From an uncultured Bacteroidales bacterium (GTDB lineage Bacteria; Bacteroidota; Bacteroidia; Bacteroidales; UBA932): DNA of 64,000 bases. Below are positions 19,206 through 28,737 of the stretch, in pieces (position 1 is the stretch's first letter; each line of letters begins with the position of its first letter). The DNA is taken from positions 1-64,000 of the forward strand of contig CANRID010000007.1 of the NCBI GenBank assembly GCA_947630665.1, read 5' to 3'. The translations under genes were made by a program, and so were the position numbers. The notes beneath the pieces were generated by a model. That model made no database searches and had not been told where the DNA came from. It saw only the letters and a list, made by a program, of their open reading frames with translations.

Positions 19206-20096
19206 CTACTTATAGCCGATTATTTGTGCAATTACCACTGTCTTCACGCCTGCATCGGGAAATTTCTTTCGCACAAACTCTGTCAGGTCCTGATACAGCC
19301 AAACATAGGCACGGGTACCGCCGCCATTGCCCGTGCCGCCGGGAAGACGTACGATAAAAGCATCCATTGTCAGGGAAGTTCTATCGGTAATAGGGCCGAG
19401 AATGAAAGTCCATTGCTCTTTGCCCATTACCTGACCTTCCAACGGCAGCAGCTTGTAGCTGTCCGGGAAATTATCGTCCGTCCTCGTTTTCCTCTCTAAT
19501 TTACCGGCGCCCATCAAAGGATACAATGCGTCTTCATTGAATATTGCGAATTCCGTAAGTTCCTCATTGAAAACATATTGTTTGCACAAAAAAAGGTAGG
19601 ATCTGTTCATGAGAAAATCCTCTACTTCCTCCTTTTTGTCGGCCTCGATAAGATAGCGCCGCTCGACATCCAGACAACTGTAACCGTCCGGCAGCAAATT
19701 CGCAGGAAGCCCTTCCGATTCGCCCTTCTCTTTCGAGATTACTTCAAGCAACTTGTATTCCACCCAAGCCGGATCGCCCATACGGTAGTCCAGGTACCAG
19801 GTTTCGCTTATTTTTATGTGATATTCATACCCCTCTTCATAGGAAAAATCTTGAATGGCCGAAAACGGTTCCCATGCTTGCGCACCTTCTTTTTTTACCG
19901 CATAGACCATGCTGAAATAATTATTGCCGCCGCTGAATACCATGCCCAACAACTCTTTTGAAGCTACAGTGAGTTCATACTCCCGATAGTCGGTTACTTT
20001 GGCTTTTTCATCGTTGTCATCATCGAGACACGCCGTCAGCCCTACCGCCATGAGGCACATGGCGAGCGACATTCCGAGAAGCTCTTTTGTTTTCAT
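19206..20096 (-). CDS. DUF4377 domain lipoprotein
   Basis: Lipobox MCLMAVGLTAC; 'WEPFSAIQDFSYEEGYEYHIKISE...YKLLEVISKEK'; start at MKTKELLGMSL. Confidence 0.72.
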   Translation of the reverse strand: MKTKELLGMSLAMCLMAVGLTACLDDDNDEKAKVTDYREYELTVASKELLGMVFSGGNNYFSMVYAVKKEGAQAWEPFSAIQDFSYEEGYEYHIKISETWYLDYRMGDPAWVEYKLLEVISKEKGESEGLPANLLPDGYSCLDVERRYLIEADKKEEVEDFLMNRSYLFLCKQYVFNEELTEFAIFNEDALYPLMGAGKLERKTRTDDNFPDSYKLLPLEGQVMGKEQWTFILGPITDRTSLTMDAFIVRLPGGTGNGGGTRAYVWLYQDLTEFVRKKFPDAGVKTVVIAQIIGYK

Positions 20097-20470
20097 TGTC
20101 CTCTCCTTTTTATCATTGTTCTTCTCTGTACTCGGGATTATTCCCATCCCGACATAAAGATAGGAATAATTTATGATTATCTGCCTTGCAAAAATCCCGA
20201 ACAATAATAGATTTATTATATGGACAGTGTATAATTTTGACGCTGTGCATCCATGGCATTATATAGCCGGGGAAACAACCGCATCGGCAAACTTTTTTCG
20301 CTTTCATCCTCCACAAAGTCTGTCCACAAGCCGCCATAACCATCTCATTTTATGAACACATCCCCGAATACAAGTATGTAAATGCCGCCATTAATGTATT
20401 TTGGAATAAGGTTCTTAGATAGTAGATATAAGTGAGAACCCTAACAAAATCATAATGAACAAACAGTTAT

Positions 20471-21682
20471 ATGGCATCAATCAAATTAAAATTCAGAGCG
20501 CATACGGATAACAAGAAAGAGGGTGCGTTGTATTTTCAAGTCATACACGAGAGAGTGGTCAAGCAGGTTAAGACCGATTATCGCATATTTGAATACGAGT
20601 GGGATAAGCGACGCGGAGACATTGTCAAAGAGTTTCCACTATCGGCGGCACGAAACGAGACATTGAGGATTGTCCGCGACAAGATTTTGTGGGAGCAAAG
20701 GAAGTTGGAGCAGATTGCCAAATCTTTTGAGAATATCGGCCAGCCATACACAGCCGATGAGATAATCCACCGCTACAAAGAATCTGCATCGGACAAAACA
20801 ACCGTCTTTGAGTACATGCGTCATCAGTCGGAACGGATGAAGAAGCTCGGCAGAACAAGAACGGGCGAAACCTATCAGCAAACATTGCACAGTTTTATGC
20901 GGTTCCGCAATGGCGTTGATTTATATTTCGATATGTTCTATGCCGATATGGCCGAGCAGTACGAGAGTTATATGCGGGCGAATTGTCTGAGCCGCAATAC
21001 GACCTCTTTTTATATGCGGATTCTTCGGTGTATTTATAACCGGGCTGTCGAGGATGGTCTTGCCCAGCAAAACAATCCGTTCAAAAGAGTCTATACAGGC
21101 GTAGATAAAACAGCCAAACGGGCCATATCGATTAAAGAGATCAAGCGGATCAAGGAATTAGACCTTGCGGATAAACCGGATCTGGATTTCGTCCGCGATC
21201 TGTTTATGCTCTCATTCTATCTTCGTGGAATGTCGTTTATCGATCTGGCTTATTTGCGTAAAAAAGACCTTGCCAATGGCTATATTACCTATATCCGCAA
21301 AAAGACCGGGCAGCAGCTTACGATTCGCTGGGAGCGGTCGATGCAGGAGATTATCGACAAATACCCCGAAAATCCGACACCATATCTGTTGCCGGTCATC
21401 ACGAGGCAAGACGGTACGGAACGCAAACAATACCTCAATAAGATACTGTTTGTCAATCGTAAACTGAAACAGATTGCACAATTGGCGAAGATTGCCACGC
21501 CGCTGACGATGTATGTCAGCCGCCATAGCTGGGCAAGCATCGCCAAGTCGAAAAATATTCCGCTAAGCGTCATCAGCGAGGGCATGGGACACGACAACGA
21601 AGAAACCACACGCATCTATCTCGCCTCACTTGACACAAGTGCGGTAGATAAGGCTAATTGTCTTATCTTAAAAGATTTGTAA
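20471..21682 (+). CDS. tyrosine site-specific recombinase / phage-integrase family with SAM-like domain
   Basis: 'FMLSFYLRGMSFIDLAYLRKKDL', 'YVSRHSWASIAKSKN', 'ISEGMGHDNEETTRIYLASLD' (R..H-x-x..Y catalytic pattern). Confidence 0.93.
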   Translation: MASIKLKFRAHTDNKKEGALYFQVIHERVVKQVKTDYRIFEYEWDKRRGDIVKEFPLSAARNETLRIVRDKILWEQRKLEQIAKSFENIGQPYTADEIIHRYKESASDKTTVFEYMRHQSERMKKLGRTRTGETYQQTLHSFMRFRNGVDLYFDMFYADMAEQYESYMRANCLSRNTTSFYMRILRCIYNRAVEDGLAQQNNPFKRVYTGVDKTAKRAISIKEIKRIKELDLADKPDLDFVRDLFMLSFYLRGMSFIDLAYLRKKDLANGYITYIRKKTGQQLTIRWERSMQEIIDKYPENPTPYLLPVITRQDGTERKQYLNKILFVNRKLKQIAQLAKIATPLTMYVSRHSWASIAKSKNIPLSVISEGMGHDNEETTRIYLASLDTSAVDKANCLILKDL

Positions 21683-21723
21683 CCAGTCGTATATGGTGAA
21701 ATATGTTGAGCGAAAAGACGAAC

Positions 21724-21912
21724 CTCTTGTTAAGAGTTATAGTTGATATTGCAAAGATACGCATAATATTGTAAAATCTGAGTTTTTGCCTTTTTTATAA
21801 TAGGACATGAAAGACATTTTATCAGAATTTGTTTGGCAATTCAATCTACATTGATTTCACAATTAATTGATTTACAATGCAAATATCCCTATAATATATC
21901 TCTTAACAAGAG
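21724..21912. repeat. putative invertible promoter segment bounded by 13-bp perfect inverted repeats
   Basis: CTCTTGTTAAGAG (21724-21736) and its exact reverse complement CTCTTAACAAGAG (21900-21912); TATCTTTG -7 box on the minus strand at 21753-21760; tyrosine recombinase gene ends 41 bp upstream. Confidence 0.75.
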
Positions 21913-22929
21913 ATGTTTGTAGAAATTGATATATTAGAAGATAACATATTCCTGCTTTCGCCTGAATTACTGAATATCTTGCTTAAAGACCATACCACGA
22001 GCAAGGAGGATATTCAGCACAATATCTTTTGGGCAACTTCCGATTATGAATATTTGGGCAATGGTTATCAATATGATTCGCCTATTCTTCCTTGTCTGAT
22101 TACCGGAGATAACGGACATGTCATCATGCCCCGTGTTCTTAAAAGCCGTGATACACAAACTGCGCGTTCACGGGACATGGCAGAGGTGTTTACCCCGTCA
22201 TGGATATGCAATGCACAGAACAATCTGATTGATGAAGCGTGGTTTGGGAGAAAGGATGTGTTCAATACGGAATACACGGACGAACAAGGATACCATCGGT
22301 GGCAGCCCAATGCGGAGAAGATTCAATTTCCGAAAGGCAAGACTTGGAAGGATTATGTTCGTGACACCCGGTTAGAGATATCCTGCGGAGAAGCCCCTTA
22401 CATAGTAAGCCGGTATGATACCACAAACGGAGAGGCTATCCCAATAGAAGGACGTATCGGACTCCTCGATCGCAAGTTGCGGGTAGTAGGTGAAAATACG
22501 GAAACCTCCGGTGAATGGTTGGAATGGACACAGGAAGCATATAAGAGTACTTACGCTTACGAATGGCAAGGCGACAATTTACTGATTGCCCGAGAATCAA
22601 TGCTCATCTCCTTTATCGAATACTATCAACAGAAATTCGGCAAGCAGCCCTTGTTGAAATCCATCAATTATATCGCCTACATCATTTCGTGGAATGTATG
22701 GCAGATGGACGGGCTGAAAGGTGTCGTTCCGAATAGTTGCGGTGAACGCAGGGAAATTGTTGCCGACCTGTTCGGAACAAGGGAAGAAGTCAGTCAATGC
22801 GAAGGTTGTCTGAAAGATGACATACGCAGGCACAACGGTATCTATTGCCAAATCAAGGACTGGCGGGCAAAAGACCCTAAAACGGGAAAAACGGGAAAAC
22901 GAATCCGATTTATCGACCTCATAAAATAG
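21913..22929 (+). CDS. restriction endonuclease subunit M-like protein (N6-adenine MTase-like SAM-binding motifs)
   Basis: 'DMAEVFTPSWICNAQNNLIDEAWFG' (motif X-like) and 'RLEISCGEAPYIVSRYD' (motif I-like); 6 nt from the next ORF. Confidence 0.7.
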   Translation: MFVEIDILEDNIFLLSPELLNILLKDHTTSKEDIQHNIFWATSDYEYLGNGYQYDSPILPCLITGDNGHVIMPRVLKSRDTQTARSRDMAEVFTPSWICNAQNNLIDEAWFGRKDVFNTEYTDEQGYHRWQPNAEKIQFPKGKTWKDYVRDTRLEISCGEAPYIVSRYDTTNGEAIPIEGRIGLLDRKLRVVGENTETSGEWLEWTQEAYKSTYAYEWQGDNLLIARESMLISFIEYYQQKFGKQPLLKSINYIAYIISWNVWQMDGLKGVVPNSCGERREIVADLFGTREEVSQCEGCLKDDIRRHNGIYCQIKDWRAKDPKTGKTGKRIRFIDLIK

Positions 22930-22935
22930 TGCAGC

Positions 22936-25900
22936 ATGAAATTCACATCTTCACTAAAATTGAAACTGATCTATGTGTTCCGCATCAACGATGCCGCACA
23001 CAGAGGGTGTCTGAAGGTGGGTGAAGCCACTTGTAACGATGACAGCGTTTTGGGGCTTGCTCCGAACAGCAAAGCTCTCAACGACTCTGCGAAGAAGCGC
23101 ATTAACCAATATACGCAGACGGCCGGCATCGCCTACGACCTCTTATATACGGAGCTTACCCTATACAACAGCAAAAAAGGCTTGTGTTCTTTCAACGATA
23201 AGGAAGTGCATCATGTGCTGGAGCGTTCCGGTATTAAGAAAAAGATATTCGATACCGAGAACAAAGCCAACAAATGGTTCATCACGGACCTTGAAACGGT
23301 CAAACGGGCCATAACAGCAGTTAAGGAGGGACGGGAATCGCTCTCTTCCGCAGAAGTATCACATGACCGAACTCCGATTGTGTTCCGTCCTGAACAACGG
23401 GAAGCCATCGAAAAGACCAAGAAGCAATTCAAGAAAGGCAATCAGATGTTGTGGAATGCCAAGATGCGTTTCGGCAAAACGTTGTCGGCCTTGCAAGTGG
23501 TAAAAGATATGGATTTCGGCCGGACTTTGATTCTTACCCATCGCCCTGTGGTGGATAGCGGTTGGTTCGAGGATTTCGGCAAGATATTCTATGATAGTCC
23601 CGGTTTTGCATATGGTTCAAAGAACAATGGTGATAACCATGTTTCATTAGAAACGAGAGCGAAACAGGGCAGATGCAAATATGTGTATTTCGCTTCCATG
23701 CAGGACTTGCGCGGTTCCGAACTCGTAGGCGGCAACTTTGACAAGAACGATGATGTGTTTGCTACCGCATGGGATTGCATCATCGTGGACGAAGCACACG
23801 AGGGGACACAGACGGAACTGGGCAAGGCGGTCATACAGGAACTGACAAAAGCCGATACCAAGATATTGCGCCTTTCCGGCACTCCGTTCAATCTGTTGGA
23901 TGATTTCAAAGAGGATGAAATATATACTTGGGACTATGTAATGGAACAACGGGCCAAGGCTTCGTGGGATTTGATACATTTCGGTGATCCGAATCCATAC
24001 GCTTCCCTGCCCACGATGAACATCTACACCTACGATCTCGGGCGGTTGCTCCATGAGTTCGTGGATGAGGATGTGGCTTTCAACTTCCGCGAGTTTTTCC
24101 GTGTCAATGAGGCCGGGAACTTTATCCACGAAAAAGACGTAAAGGCATTCTTGAATCTTATCACCAAAGAAGACAAGGAGAGCTGCTATCCCTTTGCCAA
24201 CGAGGAATACCGCAATATCTTCCGACATACCCTATGGATGCTGCCGGGCGTGAAAGAGGCTCGCGCCATGAGTGTCATGCTGCAATCACACCCTGTATTC
24301 CAACATTTCAAGGTAGTAAATGTAGCGGGAAACGGTGACGAGGACGAAGAGAGCAAAGATGCGCTTGTCGCGGTGGAAGAAGCCATCGGTAAAGACCCTG
24401 ATGCCACACGCACCATCACCCTGTCTTGCGGACGATTGACCACCGGCGTCAGTGTCAAGGCATGGACAGGCGTATTTATGCTGTCCGGCTCATACAATAC
24501 CGCCGCCTCAAGTTATATGCAGACCATCTTCCGTGTGCAGACACCTGCTACTATCAATGGAAGGGTTAAGGAGCAGTGTTATGTGTTTGATTTCGCACCG
24601 GACAGGACACTGAAAGTCATTGCCGAGACGGCGAAGATTTCAGCCAAGGCAGGAAAGACCAGCGGCAACGACCGCAAGATTATGGGCGAGTTCCTGAACT
24701 TCTGCCCGATTATTTCCATCGAAGGCTCCAAGATGAACCAGTTCGATGTACCCAGAATGTTGGAGCAACTCAAACGTGTTTATGTGGAAAGGGTTGTCCG
24801 CAACGGTTTTGAGGACAGGAGCCTATATAATGATGAGTTGATGAAACTCGATGATTTGGAGTTGCAGGAGTTTGACGACCTGAAAAAGATTATCGGTCAG
24901 ACCAAAGTCATGCCCAAGACCAATCAGGTGGACATCAACAATCAGGGATTGACCGATGAACAATATGAGGAACTGGAAGACCTCGAAAAGAAATCCAAGA
25001 AGAAAGGCAAAGACAAACAGCCGTTGACGGAAGAGGAGAAGAAACGGCTCGAAGAGCTGAAAAAGAAAAAGAACAACCGTGAAGCCGCCATTTCCATTCT
25101 TCGGGGTATCTCCATCCGTATGCCCTTGCTGATTTATGGCGCAGAGTTACAAGATGAATCTCAAGAAATAACGATTGACAACTTCGCCTCGCTTATCGAC
25201 CCGCAATCGTGGGAAGAGTTTATGCCGAAAGGAGTTACCAAACAGAAGTTCAACAGCATCAAGAAATACTACGACCCGGAGATATTCTGTGCGGCAGGCA
25301 AACGCATTCGCGCCATAGCCCGAGCTGCGGACAAGCTGAATGTGGAAGAGCGCATCGAACGCATCACGGATATTTTCAGCACATTCCGCAATCCCGACAA
25401 GGAAACGGTGCTTACGCCTTGGCGTGTGGTGAATATGCACCTTGGGGATTGTCTGGGCGGTTATAACTTCTTCGAAAAAGGTTATGAAACCACATTGTCC
25501 GAACCTCGTTTCATTGACCGAGGCGAAGTGACGGCCAATGTATTCGCCCCGGATTCCCGAATCCTTGAAATCAACTCGAAGTCCGGCTTATATCCACTTT
25601 ACATGGCATACAGCATTTACCGCGCAAGGGTAAAGGATTCTTTATTTTCAGTGTCAAGCATAGAGGATGAACAGAGAATCTGGGACAAAGTGGTGGAGGA
25701 AAACATCTTTGTCATCTGCAAGACGCCTATGGCAAAAGCCATTACCCGCCGTACACTTCTTGGCTTCCGCAAAGGAAAAACCAATATGTGGGCGCCGGAA
25801 GATTTAATCAACAAAATTAAAAACCAGCCCGAACTCTTTATCAGCCGCGTTACGAAGGCTTCAAAGTGGGGCATCTTGAACATAGACATGATGAAATTCA

Positions 25901-26937
25901 ACGCTATTGTAGGTAATCCTCCTTATCAGGAAGTAGATGGTGGTGGAATTGGTGATAGTGCTAAACCTATTTATCACTTCTTTGTTGGCATTGCGAAAAG
26001 AATTAATCCGAACTACATGAGTATGATTATGCCATCTCGTTGGTTAAAAGGTGGCAAAGGATTATTCAAATTTAGAGAAGAAATGCTTTCAGACCCATGT
26101 CTTTCTGTTCTTTATGATTATGCGGATGCTGGTGTATGTTTTGGGAATATTCATATTGATGGCGGAATTTGTTACTTCCGTTGGGATAGAAATAAAAAGC
26201 ATGTGGCTCAACAAGTATCTTATTCATACCAAGATCTTTCAGGTTACAGGAGTACATCAATACGTGTTCTTGCGGATGAAGATTTAAATGCCGTCATTAG
26301 GGATGTCCGTCAGCAATCTATTGTAGAAAAAGCATTGCGTCAGAATCAACCTACTTTTGACACTATTGTGTCTCCAAGAAATCCTTTTGGCTTTTATGCA
26401 GATTTGTTTAACCGCCCTGAAAATTATTCATATCTCCATATTTCTGATTATGAAAATGACGGATATGTTCCAATTTATGGTGTTATAGGTATAAAGGGCG
26501 GTGCTAAGCGTATCACGAAATTTATATTAAAAGAAGAAATACTCAAATCCACTTCGAGTATTGACGCATATAAAATATTCTTTTCCAAGGCTTATATGAC
26601 AACATCTACTGTCCCACCAGAATTTATATGTGGACAGCCAGGAGATGTGTGTACGGAAACTTTTCTTAAAATTGGAGATTTCACATCTTCTATAGAAATG
26701 GAATGTTGTGCCAAGTACATAAAAACGAAATTCTTTAGAGCATTACTGTTCTTTAATCGTAGTTCTCTTAACATTTCTCAGTCCACTTTCTCACTTATTC
26801 CTTTGCAGAATTTTGTGGATGATAGTGACATTGACTGGAGCAAAAGCGTATCAGAAATAGATACACAACTCTACGCCAAATACAATCTGACAGAAGAAGA
26901 AATCGCCTTCATCGAATCAATGATTAAACCGATGTAA
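22936..26937 (+). CDS. 1333-aa restriction-modification fusion: N-terminal GIY-YIG-like domain, SF2 helicase, Eco57I-type methyltransferase
   Basis: 'LIYVFRINDAAHRGCLKVGEAT...RINQYT...DKEVHHVL'; Walker A-like 'WNAKMRFGKTLSAL' and DEAH 'IIVDEAHEGTQ'; 'FNAIVGNPPYQEVDGG' motif IV. Confidence 0.78.
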   Translation: MKFTSSLKLKLIYVFRINDAAHRGCLKVGEATCNDDSVLGLAPNSKALNDSAKKRINQYTQTAGIAYDLLYTELTLYNSKKGLCSFNDKEVHHVLERSGIKKKIFDTENKANKWFITDLETVKRAITAVKEGRESLSSAEVSHDRTPIVFRPEQREAIEKTKKQFKKGNQMLWNAKMRFGKTLSALQVVKDMDFGRTLILTHRPVVDSGWFEDFGKIFYDSPGFAYGSKNNGDNHVSLETRAKQGRCKYVYFASMQDLRGSELVGGNFDKNDDVFATAWDCIIVDEAHEGTQTELGKAVIQELTKADTKILRLSGTPFNLLDDFKEDEIYTWDYVMEQRAKASWDLIHFGDPNPYASLPTMNIYTYDLGRLLHEFVDEDVAFNFREFFRVNEAGNFIHEKDVKAFLNLITKEDKESCYPFANEEYRNIFRHTLWMLPGVKEARAMSVMLQSHPVFQHFKVVNVAGNGDEDEESKDALVAVEEAIGKDPDATRTITLSCGRLTTGVSVKAWTGVFMLSGSYNTAASSYMQTIFRVQTPATINGRVKEQCYVFDFAPDRTLKVIAETAKISAKAGKTSGNDRKIMGEFLNFCPIISIEGSKMNQFDVPRMLEQLKRVYVERVVRNGFEDRSLYNDELMKLDDLELQEFDDLKKIIGQTKVMPKTNQVDINNQGLTDEQYEELEDLEKKSKKKGKDKQPLTEEEKKRLEELKKKKNNREAAISILRGISIRMPLLIYGAELQDESQEITIDNFASLIDPQSWEEFMPKGVTKQKFNSIKKYYDPEIFCAAGKRIRAIARAADKLNVEERIERITDIFSTFRNPDKETVLTPWRVVNMHLGDCLGGYNFFEKGYETTLSEPRFIDRGEVTANVFAPDSRILEINSKSGLYPLYMAYSIYRARVKDSLFSVSSIEDEQRIWDKVVEENIFVICKTPMAKAITRRTLLGFRKGKTNMWAPEDLINKIKNQPELFISRVTKASKWGILNIDMMKFNAIVGNPPYQEVDGGGIGDSAKPIYHFFVGIAKRINPNYMSMIMPSRWLKGGKGLFKFREEMLSDPCLSVLYDYADAGVCFGNIHIDGGICYFRWDRNKKHVAQQVSYSYQDLSGYRSTSIRVLADEDLNAVIRDVRQQSIVEKALRQNQPTFDTIVSPRNPFGFYADLFNRPENYSYLHISDYENDGYVPIYGVIGIKGGAKRITKFILKEEILKSTSSIDAYKIFFSKAYMTTSTVPPEFICGQPGDVCTETFLKIGDFTSSIEMECCAKYIKTKFFRALLFFNRSSLNISQSTFSLIPLQNFVDDSDIDWSKSVSEIDTQLYAKYNLTEEEIAFIESMIKPM

Positions 26938-26939
26938 AA

Positions 26940-26969
26940 AACGAGGACAAGTATAACTCTTGTCCTCGT
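26940..26969. terminator. bidirectional intrinsic terminator between convergent operons
   Basis: ACGAGGACAAG-TATAACT-CTTGTCCTCGT perfect 11-bp stem flanked by A-run and T-run. Confidence 0.8.
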
Positions 26970-26975
26970 TAAAAT

Positions 26976-27149
26976 TCACTTTTCTTTTCGTACACCCTTA
27001 AACGGTGTACCATCCTGTTTTACATCAATAAAACGTCCAGTATCTTTATCCCTTTTTACCCATTGTTCTGTTTTAGGATTAAAAACCTGAGAACGTTTTC
27101 TTACTGCACCATTACGATGTCCGTCTCCTGACGGTGGATTTGTTGCCAT
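26976..27149 (-). CDS. small 57-aa basic protein, last gene of the AAA/RloB operon
   Basis: MATNPPSGDGHRNGAVRKRSQVFNPKTEQWVKRDKDTGRFIDVKQDGTPFKGVRKEK*; below the ORF-track size cutoff; starts 13 bp after the upstream stop. Confidence 0.75.
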   Translation of the reverse strand: MATNPPSGDGHRNGAVRKRSQVFNPKTEQWVKRDKDTGRFIDVKQDGTPFKGVRKEK

Positions 27150-27162
27150 AACCTTTTTGTCT

Positions 27163-28731
27163 TTATAGTTGTTCTATGATTTTCTGCATTGCCTCACTGC
27201 CCTTTGATAATAGATTCTTTGCAGCCTCTTTTGTATTCAATTTTTCAATACTTAATCCCACATAGGCTAAAGCTTGTTTCTCATTGTCTTTCGTGATTTC
27301 CGCCCCATTATGATGAGCAAGTGAGAGTATTGAACGTAATGTCCTTTCGTTTTTTAAGAAAGTATCGAATTCCGTATCATCAATTTTAAGATGTTCAAAT
27401 AATCTATGTAAGTATGCAATCGATGCCCCCCTCTTTTCTTCTTCTGTAGGATTAAGGATGTTTTTATAGAGTTTAGCCTTATTTAGACTATCATAAAACA
27501 TCAATCCAATTTGTTGAAGTAACGGACTGAGTGCAAAATAATCATTATCCTGCAAAAGATTAATTTTGTCGGGAATTTCATTCTGAGCATGATTCAAAGG
27601 CTTGATAAGCGGGAATCCATATTCTTCTTCCCACTTACGTAATAATGTTTTATACGTATCCCTAAAAACGAAGTCAATTGATTCGGCAGAAGAATTCCAA
27701 TTGCCTTGGAACATTGTTTCTTGAAAATGCCGGCTAAAACCACGTCCGTCAGGAGCGATGTTGTAACCCTTCCAAGTATTTTGTTCTCTATACGGGAGAT
27801 CCAATACATCTTTTAGAAAGGCAACAATATAACTCTCATTATCGTTGTCGCAACGAATAGAGAAATCAGGAGTGGTGATTCTAAGTGATTCAACACAATA
27901 TTTTTCGCGTCCCATATAACGAGAAAGTAATTTCTTTTCAAAGAAAATCGGAGTATATGGGAATGTGTTTTCATCAGACAATATGTCTAACCCATTCTCG
28001 TCTGTTGCAATAATATATCGAGCGTTCATCGATTTCATATACTCTTTAAGTGGTGTGTGCTTAAAGACAGCCTTTCCATTGAACCAATTACGCATATTGG
28101 TAAAACACGGATTTACCATAATATTGTAATGCTGTAATGCTGTCCTACTTATATCTTTGCCTCGTTCAGGAGTACATTTATATTCAAATGTTGGAGAATA
28201 ATCATTCAAATTGTATTCAATTTCTGATTGACAGTGGCAGATTAAATCCATTCCCTTCGCTGCCATAAATTCAGTAAGGTATCTATTAAGTATTTTTGCA
28301 GAAGTATCTGTGATTTCACATACAAGAGTACCTTTATCATCAAAAAACAGCCTTGTGCTTTCCTTATGCACCTCATATAGATTATGGTAGAAAACAATTT
28401 CTTCTGCTACTCTAATCTGCACGAATCGGTCAACTCCATTTTTGAAATCACGGATTATCGTCAATGGCTCAAAGCCATCGTGTACAAAAGGTTTATATGT
28501 ACATCCATTAATTAAAGCACCTCGCACATTGTCAGGTATATCCACGGTATATGATGATAATGCATCGGTTATTTTAGATGGAGTCGCCAAGTAACACCAG
28601 TACTTATAGTAAACATCAATTACTCCGTCCTTGTAATGCTGCTTCTTATATAACCACACCCAATCATTTGCTAAAAAATGATTGGAGAGAAGTTCTATAT
28701 GTTGTTTATGTTCAAATTCTTCTCGAGTCAT
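27163..28731 (-). CDS. unrecognised 522-aa protein in defence operon
   Basis: Long ORF co-directional with and 6 nt downstream of the RloB-like gene; no family recognised. Confidence 0.8.
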   Translation of the reverse strand: MTREEFEHKQHIELLSNHFLANDWVWLYKKQHYKDGVIDVYYKYWCYLATPSKITDALSSYTVDIPDNVRGALINGCTYKPFVHDGFEPLTIIRDFKNGVDRFVQIRVAEEIVFYHNLYEVHKESTRLFFDDKGTLVCEITDTSAKILNRYLTEFMAAKGMDLICHCQSEIEYNLNDYSPTFEYKCTPERGKDISRTALQHYNIMVNPCFTNMRNWFNGKAVFKHTPLKEYMKSMNARYIIATDENGLDILSDENTFPYTPIFFEKKLLSRYMGREKYCVESLRITTPDFSIRCDNDNESYIVAFLKDVLDLPYREQNTWKGYNIAPDGRGFSRHFQETMFQGNWNSSAESIDFVFRDTYKTLLRKWEEEYGFPLIKPLNHAQNEIPDKINLLQDNDYFALSPLLQQIGLMFYDSLNKAKLYKNILNPTEEEKRGASIAYLHRLFEHLKIDDTEFDTFLKNERTLRSILSLAHHNGAEITKDNEKQALAYVGLSIEKLNTKEAAKNLLSKGSEAMQKIIEQL

Positions 28732-28737
28732 ATGAAA

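Noticed and set aside
20471-21682. Recombinase as a conjugative-element integrase
   Set aside because: No tra/mob genes, att repeats or tRNA target visible in the window; a local invertase role fits better but is unproven.
21724-21736. Left inverted repeat as a simple terminator for the recombinase
   Set aside because: 5-bp stem with a 3-nt loop and no T-run is too weak, and the exact reverse complement at 21900 abutting an ATG argues for a recombination or operator site. An operator remains an alternative.
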